Source: Streptomyces graminofaciens (lineage in GTDB: Bacteria; Actinomycetota; Actinomycetes; Streptomycetales; Streptomycetaceae). Taken from it: DNA of 64,000 nt. The translations under genes and the position numbers were made by a program. Below, piece after piece: positions 1 through 8,648 of the stretch. Location of the stretch: NCBI RefSeq assembly GCF_030294945.1, contig NZ_AP018448.1, forward strand, positions 186,001 to 250,000, written 5' to 3'. The notes under the pieces were generated by a model. It had not been told where the DNA came from, searched no databases, and was given only the letters and a program-made list of their open reading frames with translations. The number at the start of each line of letters is the position of its first letter. Positions within the stretch are counted from its first letter, which is position 1.

Positions 1-1143
1 ACCCTTCGTGGTCAGGCGTGAGTGGCGGGCGATCTCGGTGCGCCCGTGGAAGACGACGACCTCGTTCGAGCGAAGCAGGACGTGGACAGTGCGGCCGATG
101 TAGCGGGCCGGGACCCAGTATCGGCAGACGCGGACGGCGACCATGCCGTAGCGGTCGACGCGCGGGGTGAAGGCAAGCCCGGTCTCGAACTCCTCGCCCG
201 GCAGGGGCAGTAGGAGCGGAGCCTCGTGGGCGAAGTCCTGGCCGATAGTGCGGATCCGCAGCCCAATCCGCCGGCTCTCTTCGGCCTGTTCGAACGCCGC
301 GAAGGCGTCGTTCAGCTCGTCGAGGGAATCGACGCGCGGAACGGGGGTGAGGTAGTTGCGGCGCCAGTAACCGACCTGGCCCTCGACCCGGCCCTTCTCG
401 TGGGCGCCGCGCAGTCCCGGCTCACAGTAGAAGGGGGTGATCGAGTAGTGCCGGCGGAAGTCGTGCCAGCGCGGATGCTCCTCCCGCGACCGGCTCTTGC
501 GGATCACCCGAGACACCGCGGGCGAAAGGTTGTCATACCGCATCTGGCCTGTGGGTATGCCACCCAGGGTCCGGAACGCGTGAACGTGGCCGTCGAGGAA
601 GGCCTCCTGCCCGCACGAAGCGGTGATCCGGTGGACGGCCTTGCCAGAGTAGGCGAGCCGGAACGCGAACAGGTAGCACTTGGTGCGCTCGCCGGCCAGG
701 TCGACCCAGGCCTCGCCGAAGTCGACCTCCGCGTCCATCCCGGGCTGGTTGTGGCGGATCACGAACCCGGCGGCCGGTGCCGCCCCGGCGGCCTCGGCGA
801 TCTCCTGCCAGCGCCGGTGGACGTAGTCCCACACCGTCGAGTACGCGATCTCCGCCCCGAGCTCCTGCTGGAGCCTGGCCAGGATGCGCTGCACGGCGTG
901 CCGCTGCTTCGGCGGCGGCTCCAGGTCGTCCAGCAGCCACTGGTCGATCGTCTTCTTGAACGGCTCCAGCCTCGGCGAATGCCTCCGCGGTGTCCGCCGT
1001 GGCGGCGGCACCGCCGAGCACAGGGCCTCGCGCACCAGCCGCCGGTGGACACCGTACTTCCGCGCCAGCGCGCGAACCGACAACCCCTCCCGCCACGAGT
1101 CCCGGCGGATCAGCAGGAACAACTCTTCCTTCGAGGACACCAC
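1..1143 (-). CDS. istA: IS21-type transposase IstA (partial, C-terminus outside window)
   Basis: This is the DDE transposase of the flanking IS21 element. The reading frame is open from a GTG pair at 1143/1140 to the window edge, about 380 codons, with no frameshift that I could find. The N-terminus reads VSSKEELFLLIRRDSW and contains a helix-turn-helix (SVRALARKYGVHRRLVREAL). The DDE core starts with the pattern MDAEVDFGEAW about residue 135, and GRVEGQVGYWRR supplies the later glutamate region. The family is usually about 400-510 residues, so only the C-terminal tail should be missing. The GTG start is chosen because the HTH follows directly and no in-frame ATG lies upstream in coding-like sequence. 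Confidence 0.85.
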   Translation of the reverse strand, partial: MVSSKEELFLLIRRDSWREGLSVRALARKYGVHRRLVREALCSAVPPPRRTPRRHSPRLEPFKKTIDQWLLDDLEPPPKQRHAVQRILARLQQELGAEIAYSTVWDYVHRRWQEIAEAAGAAPAAGFVIRHNQPGMDAEVDFGEAWVDLAGERTKCYLFAFRLAYSGKAVHRITASCGQEAFLDGHVHAFRTLGGIPTGQMRYDNLSPAVSRVIRKSRSREEHPRWHDFRRHYSITPFYCEPGLRGAHEKGRVEGQVGYWRRNYLTPVPRVDSLDELNDAFAAFEQAEESRRIGLRIRTIGQDFAHEAPLLLPLPGEEFETGLAFTPRVDRYGMVAVRVCRYWVPARYIGRTVHVLLRSNEVVVFHGRTEIARHSRLTTKG

Positions 1144-1288
1144 TCGGCATCGCCCCTCACGGAGACCCACACCGAGCGTCCCAGCCCCACGTCGAGGGTG
1201 GGGCCAACTCAAGCCGGAACAACCCCCGAACGCTCCCACGCGCCCCGCCGGTGGGGCCAACCCGGGCCGGAAAAGTGGGGCCAAGTCA
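1..1288 (-). mobile_element. IS21-family insertion sequence, right-hand part only
   Basis: The transposase gene occupies most of this segment and runs off the left edge. Between its start and position 1288 there are three direct copies of GTGGGGCCAA (from 1198, 1251 and 1275); repeated short motifs at the ends are typical of IS21 elements. The outer end is placed at 1288, where the minus strand reads TGACTTGG, because IS21 elements begin with TG and the flanking sequence at once becomes an interrupted IS110 transposase. The second IS21 gene (istB) would lie left of the window. The exact boundary is inferred. Confidence 0.75.
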
Positions 1289-1293
1289 GACCG

Positions 1294-1602
1294 TTAACGC
1301 CACTTGCTCTGGCCGCGGTAGCCGGCTGCGGCACGGTGGACAGTCAGGCCGGTGAGGTAGACCGTCGACTGGCCTTGGTCGAGCAGAAGCCCGATGAACA
1401 GAGCGGCGCCGCCGTGGTTGGTGTCCACCGCCCACAACACCTCGCCCGGATCGGCGAGAGCGAGCACATCGCGGATGAGCTCCAACAGCGCGGGCTCGTC
1501 GTTGCCGACGCGGCGCGACAGCCGTCGTTCCCCTTGGGCATCGAGTGCCACGCGGTGGTGGTGCTCTTTGCCGATATCGACTCCGGCCCAGATCATGAAC
1601 AT
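1294..1602 (-). pseudogene. IS110-family transposase, N-terminal fragment cut by the IS21 insertion
   Basis: The first about 95 residues are a clear IS110-type DEDD transposase N-terminus: AGVDIGKEHHHRVALDA carries the first catalytic aspartate, followed by WAVDTNHGGAAL and the TVHRAAAGYRG segment that normally precedes the next acidic residue. The homology stops at GYRGQ, exactly where the IS21 terminal repeats begin (1288-1300), so the gene was interrupted by that insertion; the rest would lie left of the IS21 copy. The ATG at 1602 has a good ribosome binding site (GGAGG, about 6 bases upstream). Confidence 0.8.
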
Positions 1603-2148
1603 GGTCGCCTCCGCCAGCTGTTCGTTCTGTGATCCCGCGCGGACGGCCTTGCCGACGTTGTCCTACACAGCGATCAAGTCGCTTATCCCAATGAGCGGTT
1701 GTGACCGTCGCGGGCTCCGGGCGGCCAAGTCATTCAGCCATCAAGCGGCGCCAAGCTCACTGCCATACCCAGCGCCCTCAGGCTCACCGATCCTACGAAT
1801 AACCGGAGTTGGCCCGCGCTGACACGGTAGGACAAGCTAAGTGAGTGCGCCGAAACCCGTATGTGCGGGGTGCGGGGCCGCGTCACGGCCAGGCGAATAG
1901 ACGAACATGAGACGCCTGCGGTGGCGACGGTCCACCCAGCCGAAAGGCTCGTCTACTTGATGCTTCACCGTACTGCCGTCCCAACTTCCAGGCTCTCACC
2001 CATCAGGTTGGTGCGCTTGGCCTGTTGGAAGTAGCGGCAGGATCCTCTTGCTCAGCCAGCTGCCGTCGCGGTCGGCCCGGTCCCGGCTCGCGGACCTCAC
2101 TGCCGCAACCGGACCTCATCCCCCGCCTGTTGACACCCTTTCAGTCGT
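1603..2148. other. 546-bp region without a supported gene
   Basis: The part next to 1602 is probably the 5' non-coding end of the IS110 element. The remainder up to the tetR stop shows no open frame with coding-like composition and no family I recognise. Confidence 0.4.
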
Positions 2149-2802
2149 CTACTGTCGCACCAGAGGCAGGCCGGCCGCAGTGGCCGCCACCATGCGTTTC
2201 AGGGTGGGGCGGAACGGCGGGAACGCCCCCGCGATCTCCGGCTCGCGCGCGTACAGTTCACGCAGGGCCTCGGGCGGACGGGTGATGGGAAACAGCTTCG
2301 CAACGAAGGCGCTGGCTGTCATCACGAGTGCGGCGCCATCGGCGGGGGTCAGTTCCGGGCAGGCGGCGGAGATGCGATGGCCGATCGCCCAGTAGGTGTC
2401 GATGGCCCACCTCTTGAAGACCTTTAGCACCTCCACGGACACATTGTGCTCGAGCATCGTCTCCGCGTGCGTGGTCAAATCACAGTAGAGCGGCCGGTCC
2501 ACGAAGGCATCCGCGAGAACGCCGGCTGTTGCCTCGGTCCCACTCACTTCCTGCAACCGGGCGCTGACCACGCTCGCCCACTCAGAGCCCGCGCTCATCA
2601 GCAGATGCAGGTAGATCTCCTCACGCGTGCCGAAGTAGCGCAACACGTTGGACTTGGCGAGTCCGACCGCGGTGGCGATGTCCTGCAGGCTGACCCTGGC
2701 CACGCCGGAACGCTCGGCGAGCTCCCGAGCGGCGGTGAGGATGGCCTCACGGCGCTGGTCCTTCTGATCAGGGCGTCGAGCCCGCTGGAATGGCGCTGAC
2801 AT
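2149..2802 (-). CDS. TetR/AcrR-family transcriptional regulator
   Basis: 217 residues, normal for the family. The N-terminal DNA-binding domain is complete: REAILTAARELAERSG followed by the HTH VSLQDIATAVGLAKSNVLRYF (residues about 40-60) and the usual TREEIYLHLL helix. The C-terminal ligand domain is divergent, so the inducer cannot be guessed. It is transcribed away from the SnoaL-like gene at 2917, and a perfect inverted repeat lies between them at 2826-2868. It is therefore likely an autoregulator that also represses the divergent gene and possibly, before the IS5 insertion, the hydrolase at 4334. The start is the ATG at 2802, with a GGATGAA-like Shine-Dalgarno sequence. Confidence 0.9.
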   Translation of the reverse strand: MSAPFQRARRPDQKDQRREAILTAARELAERSGVARVSLQDIATAVGLAKSNVLRYFGTREEIYLHLLMSAGSEWASVVSARLQEVSGTEATAGVLADAFVDRPLYCDLTTHAETMLEHNVSVEVLKVFKRWAIDTYWAIGHRISAACPELTPADGAALVMTASAFVAKLFPITRPPEALRELYAREPEIAGAFPPFRPTLKRMVAATAAGLPLVRQ

Positions 2803-2825
2803 GACCGTTCATCCTAGTCCAGATC

Positions 2826-2868
2826 TAACAGAACACCCATCTCTTGTTAAGGAACTGGTGTTCTGTTA
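2826..2868. promoter_or_regulatory. Perfect inverted repeat, probable TetR operator
   Basis: Two identical 12-base arms, TAACAGAACACC at 2826-2837 and its exact complement GGTGTTCTGTTA at 2857-2868, are separated by 19 bases in the divergent intergenic region. The position, 24 bases upstream of the tetR start and about 50 bases before the divergent gene, is classical for TetR-type autoregulation. The spacing is wide for a single dimer, so two dimers or two promoters may be involved. Confidence 0.75.
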
Positions 2869-2916
2869 ATGTCCCGGCATCCGACAACCCCATCGCGCTC
2901 CCGGGAGTGAAAGACC

Positions 2917-3372
2917 ATCTCCGCCACCTCGACCAACCTCAGTCAGACCATTGACGACTTCGTTGCCGCCTTCAACGAGCCGAGCCCCGATCTCGACAAG
3001 GTGATGTCCTTCTTCGCCGACGACGCCGTGTACCTGCCCGGCCACCTTCCTGAGCGACGTGGCATCGCGGCGATCCGCAAAGAGTTCGAGCCGCACTTCG
3101 CCGGGCGCTACGGCGCCATGCACTTCGCCGTGTACGACAAGATCGTCGACGAGCCGAACCGGCGCGCCACGATCCGCTGGGCCTGCCGACTCGACATGAA
3201 CGGAGAGTCCGGCCGGCATGTGCCCTTGCCACTGCGCCTGTTCGCCCGTGCGCGCTACGGCGGCAGCATGCAGTGGCATGGTGTGGACGTCTTCCACTTC
3301 GACCCCGCAGGACGTATCAGCGGCAAGTTCACCTACGCCATGTTCCGGTTGCCGCTGTGGGAGCGAGGCTGA
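2917..3372 (+). CDS. SnoaL-like / NTF2-fold protein with a non-standard start
   Basis: The product has the small alpha+beta barrel signature of the SnoaL/NTF2-like superfamily: a helix (IDDFVAAFNEPSPDLDKVMSF), FADDAVYLPGHLPERRGIAAI, a strand pair around AMHFAVYDKIVD, and VFHFDPAGRISGKFTY. Members are small ketosteroid isomerase-like enzymes or ligand-binding proteins; the substrate is unknown. The first usual start codon is GTG at 3001, but conserved N-terminal helix residues continue in frame upstream to a stop at 2908. That upstream part has no ATG, GTG or TTG; the best placed codon is ATC at 2917, ten bases after a GGGAG Shine-Dalgarno sequence (2902-2906). Either an AUC start is used or the start codon has mutated. 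It probably belongs to the TetR regulon. Confidence 0.65.
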   Translation: MSATSTNLSQTIDDFVAAFNEPSPDLDKVMSFFADDAVYLPGHLPERRGIAAIRKEFEPHFAGRYGAMHFAVYDKIVDEPNRRATIRWACRLDMNGESGRHVPLPLRLFARARYGGSMQWHGVDVFHFDPAGRISGKFTYAMFRLPLWERG

Positions 3373-3467
3373 CAGGGCTCCCCGACGGTCCGAACCACCC
3401 GAGCCGACCCCACATGCCAAGGCCCGTCGTACCTCGCCTGGGGAAAGCTCGGGCCCGCGCGCACTTA

Positions 3468-4318
3468 GACGTCGTCTCATTTGGCGAGTCTGCGGTAGCA
3501 GATGAGGCTGCAGGCAATGGCGGTGAAGGCCAGGAAGTGTTCGGCCTTGCGTTCGTAGCGGCGGTGCAGACGGCGGCAGCCGCCCAGCCATGACATCGTG
3601 CGCTCGATAGTCCAACGGTGTCGGCCGAGTCGCGTGGAGGACTCGATGCCCTTGCGGGCGATGCGGTGCCGGATACCTCGCTTGCGTAGCCATCGGCGCA
3701 GGTGGTCGTAGTCGTAGCCTTTGTCCGCGTGCAGCTTGGCCGGCCGGCGTCTGCGCGGGCCGCGGCGGGAGCGGATCGGCGGGATGCCGCGCACCAGCGG
3801 CTCGAGTGCCTGGCTGTCATGCAGGTTCGCGCCGGAGATCCCGACCGAGAGGGGTAAACCGGTCCGCTCGGTGATCAAGTGGACCTTCGAGCCCTTCTTG
3901 CCCCGGTCTACAGGATTCGGACCTGTCAGGTCCCCCCTTTCAGGGCCCGCATGTTCACCGAGTCGATCGCGCAACGTGACCAGTCCAACTCTCCGCGCGA
4001 GCCCAGTTCGTCGAGGATGACGCGGTGCAGCTTCGCCCAGACCCGGGCGGCGGTCCACTCGGTGAAGCGCCGGTGCGCGGTCGGCCCCGAGGGGCCGAAG
4101 ACCGGCGGCAACTGCCGCCAGGTGCAACCCGTCGTGGCCACGAAGATGATCGCGGCCAGCACCTCACGATCCCCGTACCGCCGCCGACCGCCGCCCTGCG
4201 GCCGCGATGGAGCAGGCGGGACCACCCACTGGAACAGTTCCCACAACTCGTCCGGCACCATGCGCTCGACCATCACCACATCGTGCAGACTACCCAGCAC
4301 TCCAAATGAGACGACGTC
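3468..4318 (-). mobile_element. Complete IS5-family (IS427-like) insertion sequence, 851 bp
   Basis: The ends form inverted repeats: GACGTCGTCTCATTTGG at the left (from 3468) and its complement at the right (ending at 4318), 17 of 17 matching and continuing imperfectly. The element is flanked on both sides by TTA (3465-3467 and 4319-4321), the likely target duplication. It carries two overlapping transposase frames on the minus strand. Insertion separates the SnoaL-like gene from the hydrolase whose start codon is only 15 bp from the right end. Confidence 0.9.
3477..4300 (-). CDS. IS5/IS427-type transposase made by -1 frameshifting (two overlapping frames)
   Basis: The first frame (4300 to 3926) carries the DUF4096-like N-terminus: VPDELWELFQWVVPP, CTWRQLPPVFGPS and the first catalytic aspartate in CAIDSVNMRALKGG. 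The second frame reaches the stop at 3477 and holds GKKGSKVHLITERTGLPLSV, the second aspartate in LHADKGYDYDHLR and the glutamate in RHRWTIERTMSWLG. Both frames are free of stops where they should be. The join lies at A3G6 (minus strand AAAGGGGGG, just before the first-frame stop at 3926), a credible slippery site for -1 frameshifting as known in IS427-group elements. The transposase is probably active. Confidence 0.85.
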
Positions 4319-4333
4319 TTATACGGAAACGAA

Positions 4334-6334
4334 ATGACACTTCTCAAGTCATGGCGGCCCCTGCTCGCCTTCATGGTCACCGGCGGACTCCTGGTGTCGC
4401 TCTGCTACTTGGCGCTGCGGCCAGAACATCTCCTGTCCGTACCCGAGGGGGCCGCCTCCGGGTCGCTCACCATGCGCCCCTGCGGCTACGACACCGAAGC
4501 CGGAACCGTCGCCGCCGACTGCGGCACACTCGCCGTCCCGGAGAACCGGCGCGACCCCAAGTCCGAGCTGATAGCACTTCCCGTCACCCGCGTCCGGGCC
4601 ACTTCCGCAGACCCCGCGGAACCGATCTTCCGCCTGGGCGGTGGCCCCGGAAGAACGAACATGGACTTCCCGCAGGCAAGCCGACTCACCGGCCAACACG
4701 ATGTGGTCCTGGTCGGTTACCGGGGCATCGATGGATCGCGCCGTCTGGACTGCCCCGAGGTCACCGCGGTCATGCAGTCCGCCGACGGCATCGCGGGATC
4801 GAAGACACTGCCTGCCATGACCAAAGCGTTCGAACTATGTGCGGACCGTCTCACCGAGGACGGGATCGACCTCACCGGCTACTCCGCTCTCCAGCGGGTG
4901 GAGGACCTGGAAGCGGCCCGTACCGCCCTGGGCTACTCACAGATCAACCTCCTCAGCTCCAGTGCTGGAACACGCACCGCCATGATCTACTCCTGGCGGC
5001 ACCCGGCGGTGCTGCACCGCTCCGCGATGGTGTCGGTCAATACTCCCGGGCACTTCGTCTGGGACCCGCGCATCACCGATGCGCAGTTCGCCCAGTACAC
5101 ACGGCTGTGCGACGATGACGACGCCTGCGCCGCGCGTACATCCGACCTCGCCGAATCGATCCGGAACACCGCCGGCGAGATCCCTGAACGCTGGGGGCCC
5201 TTCCGCATCAAGGACACCAACGTCCGGGTTCTGAGCCAGTACGCCATGCATCACAACGGTCCGGCCTCGGCACCGAACAACGCGCCGACCATCATCGACG
5301 CCTATCTCAGCCGGGACACCGGCGCCTTGTGGGCCATGTCTGTCCTCGGTGACCTCGCACTGCCGGATTCCATCGCCTGGGGCGAGTTCGCTTCCTTCGC
5401 CATGATCGATGGACCAGCAGCACAGCGCTACTACGACAGCGGTGGCGATCCGGGCTCGATCCTGGGCAACGCCTCAACCGACTTCCTGTGGGCCGGCGAG
5501 TCCGGTCTGTTCACGGTATGGCCGGACAGCCCCGACAACGCCAAGTATCGCCAGATGCGGCCCAGCCACGTCGAAACCCTCCTCGTCAGCGGTGAGGTCG
5601 ACTTCTCCACCCCGGCGCAACTGGCCACCGACGAACTGCTGCCCGCCCTGTCCCGGGGACAGCAGGTGATCCTTCCCGGGCTGGGCCACACCGCCGACTT
5701 CTGGGAGCACCGTCCCGAAGCCGGAAAACGTCTACTGACCACCTTCTTCGACACCGGCAAGGCGGACAGGTCCCAGTTCGACAGGAGGCCCGTCGACTTC
5801 GAGGCCGTTCCGTGGAGCATGTCCACGGTGGCCAAGCTGCTGATCGGAGTCACCCTGACAGGCGCAACCCTCGGCCTCGCTCTGCTTGCCGTGATCGCAC
5901 GCTGGTCGCGCAGGCGCGGTGGCTTCGGTCCCCGCACGAGTGTCTGGGTGCGAACCGGGACCGTGATCCCGCTCGGCCTCGGCGGATGGCTGCTGGGGGT
6001 TCTGCTGATCTGGACGGTAGGTCCCGATGACTTCGTGGCCAGCGCGAGCGTGATCGTGCCCGGGACGGGCCTGATGGTAGGCCTCGGCGCCTATCTGGCC
6101 TGGCCCCGTCATGAGCGCTCATCCCAGATGCGGCGCGCAGGGTTGGTGGCCGCGGTCTGCGGGGCGTTCCTCGGGGCATGGATCGGCTGTTACGCGCTTT
6201 CCGGTCTCCTGGCGCCTGCTGCAGCCATAGTCGGTGCAGGTGCGGCAGCGAATCTTGGGTTGCTGTGCGTCGAGCACTTCCGCAGGTGGCCGGACCGCAT
6301 TTGGCGCACACCGGCGATGCGCAAGAGCTCTTGA
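4334..6334 (+). CDS. Membrane-anchored alpha/beta hydrolase with TAP-like C-domain and extra membrane segments
   Basis: 666 residues. Residues about 9-28 form an N-terminal membrane anchor. An alpha/beta hydrolase domain of the tripeptidyl-aminopeptidase (TAP) type follows: oxyanion motif GGGPG at 102-106, VGYRGIDGS, nucleophile segment LLSSSAGTRT with the candidate serine at 210 (first position of the usual GxSxG is Ser), an aspartate in SGEVDFSTP, and a histidine in GLGHTADFW. From about residue 490 there are about five hydrophobic segments, which is unusual for this family; most relatives are secreted soluble peptidases. The catalytic domain is predicted to be outside the membrane. The IS5 element ends 15 bp before the ATG, so the native promoter has been displaced and expression may be lost or IS-driven. 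Substrate unknown. Confidence 0.8.
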   Translation: MTLLKSWRPLLAFMVTGGLLVSLCYLALRPEHLLSVPEGAASGSLTMRPCGYDTEAGTVAADCGTLAVPENRRDPKSELIALPVTRVRATSADPAEPIFRLGGGPGRTNMDFPQASRLTGQHDVVLVGYRGIDGSRRLDCPEVTAVMQSADGIAGSKTLPAMTKAFELCADRLTEDGIDLTGYSALQRVEDLEAARTALGYSQINLLSSSAGTRTAMIYSWRHPAVLHRSAMVSVNTPGHFVWDPRITDAQFAQYTRLCDDDDACAARTSDLAESIRNTAGEIPERWGPFRIKDTNVRVLSQYAMHHNGPASAPNNAPTIIDAYLSRDTGALWAMSVLGDLALPDSIAWGEFASFAMIDGPAAQRYYDSGGDPGSILGNASTDFLWAGESGLFTVWPDSPDNAKYRQMRPSHVETLLVSGEVDFSTPAQLATDELLPALSRGQQVILPGLGHTADFWEHRPEAGKRLLTTFFDTGKADRSQFDRRPVDFEAVPWSMSTVAKLLIGVTLTGATLGLALLAVIARWSRRRGGFGPRTSVWVRTGTVIPLGLGGWLLGVLLIWTVGPDDFVASASVIVPGTGLMVGLGAYLAWPRHERSSQMRRAGLVAAVCGAFLGAWIGCYALSGLLAPAAAIVGAGAAANLGLLCVEHFRRWPDRIWRTPAMRKSS

Positions 6335-6358
6335 GTCCGTAGGAGGAGACTATGGGAT

Positions 6359-6392
6359 GGGCGAACGCCGCAGGGACCTGCGGCGTTCGCCC
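6359..6392 (+). terminator. Strong hairpin terminator after the hydrolase
   Basis: A perfect 15-bp stem (GGGCGAACGCCGCAG at 6359-6373 with its complement at 6378-6392) closes on a 4-base loop, 25 bp after the hydrolase stop. No U-tract follows, as is common for Streptomyces terminators. Confidence 0.75.
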
Positions 6393-6539
6393 ACCAAACT
6401 GTTTTCTGCGGACCGGCTCCTTGCTCTCACCGCGCCGTCGTCGGCATCGTGATGCCGCGCACCAAATGAGCCGCGCCCCGCGCGTGATCTTCTAGACACT
6501 GCGCCTGCAGTGAGGTGGCCGGGGACACCCCGCACCTGC

Positions 6540-6571
6540 GCGTGCCACGTCACCGCGGTGACGTGGCACGC
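6540..6571. repeat. 32-bp perfect palindrome
   Basis: GCGTGCCACGTCACCG at 6540-6555 is followed directly by its exact complement to 6571, with no spacer. With no loop it is a poor terminator and better suits a protein-binding site or a cruciform/recombination site. No gene start lies close by: the nearest genes converge or are broken. Confidence 0.8.
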
Positions 6572-6785
6572 ATCCAGAGCCGTCCCCTGTACAGGCGTCA
6601 TAGCTAGTCACGCTCATCTGACCTGGGCAGATATGTGCGGGATCTAGACAACCGTGCCGACCATCCCGAACGCGATGGTGCCCGACCAGGTAGCGGTGGT
6701 CCTCGTGCCTCCAGCGTCGGCGGCCGTGGCTCCCCACGCATCCGGGAGGAGAAGCCACGGCCCGTGTGAGCGCACGGGAGCTCGG

Positions 6786-7390
6786 TCAGCGGTGGCGCGG
6801 TTCCTCAGCCCAGTTGCGGAGCTGGTCCTCGAGGACGAGGTTGTCGCCGCGGGCCACGGTCTGGAGCAACTGGGCGCACACGGTCGCTTCGGCGGCGAGG
6901 CCGGCCGGGCTGCCCAGGATGGGGAAGGCGTCGCGGACGCGGGCGGCGGCGTCCGGCTGGAGCAGCGAGTAGGCGTAGAGCGTGGCGCCGTCGAACCCCT
7001 CTGGAGCTCGCCCCCAGCCCTCCCAGTCCAACACCTTCAGCGGCGCGGTGACGTTCGCCCGGTGCAGGTCAGCATGAGCGGAGGTCCAGCAGGTCACGGC
7101 CGGGCCAGGATCCCAAGGAAGCCGGAGGTCGTGCCGGAGGATGGGGTCATCGGACAGTACCGGCTCATCGACACGGGCCGACAGCTCCGACCGGTAGGCG
7201 TGGCCGTCGTCGAAGGCGTCGGCCACACCCAGGAGCGCGGGCCGGCGCCCGTCGAGGTCACCGAAAGCGTGCTGGGCATCGAGGGCGCCGTCCCACGACT
7301 TCCCCGATGCCTTGTCCTCCGGAGCAGACACCAGCCGCAGCCACGCCGGGGCGCCAGCAGCAGTGGGGGTGGTGAGCGCGCGTGCGCTGT
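6786..7390 (-). pseudogene. Aminoglycoside-phosphotransferase-like kinase, C-terminal fragment
   Basis: The catalytic loop is recognisable as HADLHRANV with the metal-binding segment VLDWEGWGRAPEG, followed by the helical tail typical of APH/choline-kinase-like enzymes. A normal enzyme of this type has about 270-300 residues with a nucleotide-binding N-lobe; here only about 180-200 residues remain. Upstream the frame stays open for a while (PAWLRLVSAPEDKASGKSW) but loses family character by about 7400, where a recombinase fragment on the other strand begins. The likely cause is deletion or insertion at 7390-7450. No substrate can be assigned. Confidence 0.6.
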
Positions 7391-7454
7391 TCGGTGTCCG
7401 GGTCAGGCGGAGGCGAGTACACCCGTGATCTGCCTCAACTTGGCTTCGGTCAGG

Positions 7455-7944
7455 GCTGGCCTACGCGACCACACCGCGACCCCGTTCGCGCGGCTCATCA
7501 TCGCCCTGGCCGCCATCCACGCCGTCCCCGCCACCGAGATTCGCACCGCGCGCACCGCCGACCTGAACCTCGCCCGAGGGACCCTCGAACTGCGCCGCGG
7601 CCTACTGCGGCACACCCTCTACCTGGAAGAACTCACCCACCGCCTCACCACCGGCTGGCTGACCTACCACCACCGGCGCTGGCCCGCCTCCGCCAACCCC
7701 CACCTGCTGGTCAGCCAGAAAACCGCCCTCGACCCGGACCACCCGGCCGTGCACAGGAACACCTGCAACAAGTCCTGCCCAAGGGCCTGCCCCCGACAGG
7801 CTGTGCCAGGACCGCATCCTCGACGAAGCCTTCGCCACCGGCGGCCCTCTCAAGCTCATGAGGCTCTTCGGCATCACCGAACAGACCGCCATGCGCTACG
7901 TCGACACCGCCTGTCCGGAGCGAACCGCGCAACTGCCCAGGTAA
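7455..7944 (+). pseudogene. Tyrosine recombinase remnant (frameshifted)
   Basis: One frame reads FARLIIALAAIHAVPATEIRT, LNLARGTLELRRG and HPHLLVSQKTA-like sequence, the catalytic-domain layout of Streptomyces phage-type integrases. Near 7770 the frame changes, and the C-terminal part continues as DRILDEAFATGGPLKLMRLF and QTAMRYVDTACPER to a stop at 7944. The N-terminal half with the core-binding domain is missing, and so are most catalytic residues. It is a decayed fragment. Confidence 0.6.
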
Positions 7945-8018
7945 CAGGCCCGCCTTGAGCCCCATACCGCAGCTAAAGCCCGTGGCGGTGGGGCAGTGGA
8001 TTCCGGCATCATCCCCGT

Positions 8019-8648
8019 GTGATCGTGATGCAGCCCGTTCTGGAAGTCTTCGCTGCCGACGACTTTGCGCTCTGGCCGGTTGGCGAGCACGAGTCGTACG
8101 GCTACCTCGTTCTGGACGGGGAGCTGACTCCGGCGGAGGTCGGCACGGCGGTTATGCGGATCGCCGACTGCAACGACTTCGAGCCGGACGAGGAGCACGG
8201 GCCGTGCCCGACCGATCCGCTCGGCATGTTCCTGCACGGGCTGCTCACCATGCCCGACCTGATCGCCGCCGGCGGGTTCCGGGTGACTGACAATGCCACG
8301 GGCACCGTGTTCGTCGAGCCGGGCTGCTGCAGCGGCCTGGAGAGCTGGCGGGACTGGCTGGAGGTGCTCGACGGCACCGGCTGCCCCTACTTCGGCCACG
8401 ACCCGTCCTCGGTGGCCGAACGCGTCGGCGACACCGTCCGGCTGACTCTCGACGCCTACGCGAAGGACGGCAGCCCGGCGGTCGAGCTGCCAGTGGACCA
8501 GGTACGCGGGCTCGTCGCCGGTGCCCAGCAGGACTTGCGGGACTTCCTCAGCCTCGCCGGAACCTGGGCCGAACAACACCTGCCGGCACATGCCGCCGCC
8601 GTCAGCGCCGCCCTGGCCCGGGCCCTGGACCTGGGGCCCACACGATGA
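8019..8648 (+). CDS. Unrecognised acidic 209-residue protein, first of a two-gene pair
   Basis: I do not recognise this family. The protein is soluble-looking and acidic, with no signal peptide or membrane segment. The N-terminal part (VFAADDFALWPVGEHESYGYLV) looks like mixed alpha/beta sequence; the middle has two adjacent cysteines (EPGCCSGLESWRDWLEVLDG). The GTG at 8019 and the ATG at 8028 are both possible starts; neither has a strong Shine-Dalgarno sequence. Its stop overlaps the ATG of the next gene (ATGA at 8645-8648), so the pair is translationally coupled and likely acts together. Confidence 0.7.
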   Translation: MIVMQPVLEVFAADDFALWPVGEHESYGYLVLDGELTPAEVGTAVMRIADCNDFEPDEEHGPCPTDPLGMFLHGLLTMPDLIAAGGFRVTDNATGTVFVEPGCCSGLESWRDWLEVLDGTGCPYFGHDPSSVAERVGDTVRLTLDAYAKDGSPAVELPVDQVRGLVAGAQQDLRDFLSLAGTWAEQHLPAHAAAVSAALARALDLGPTR

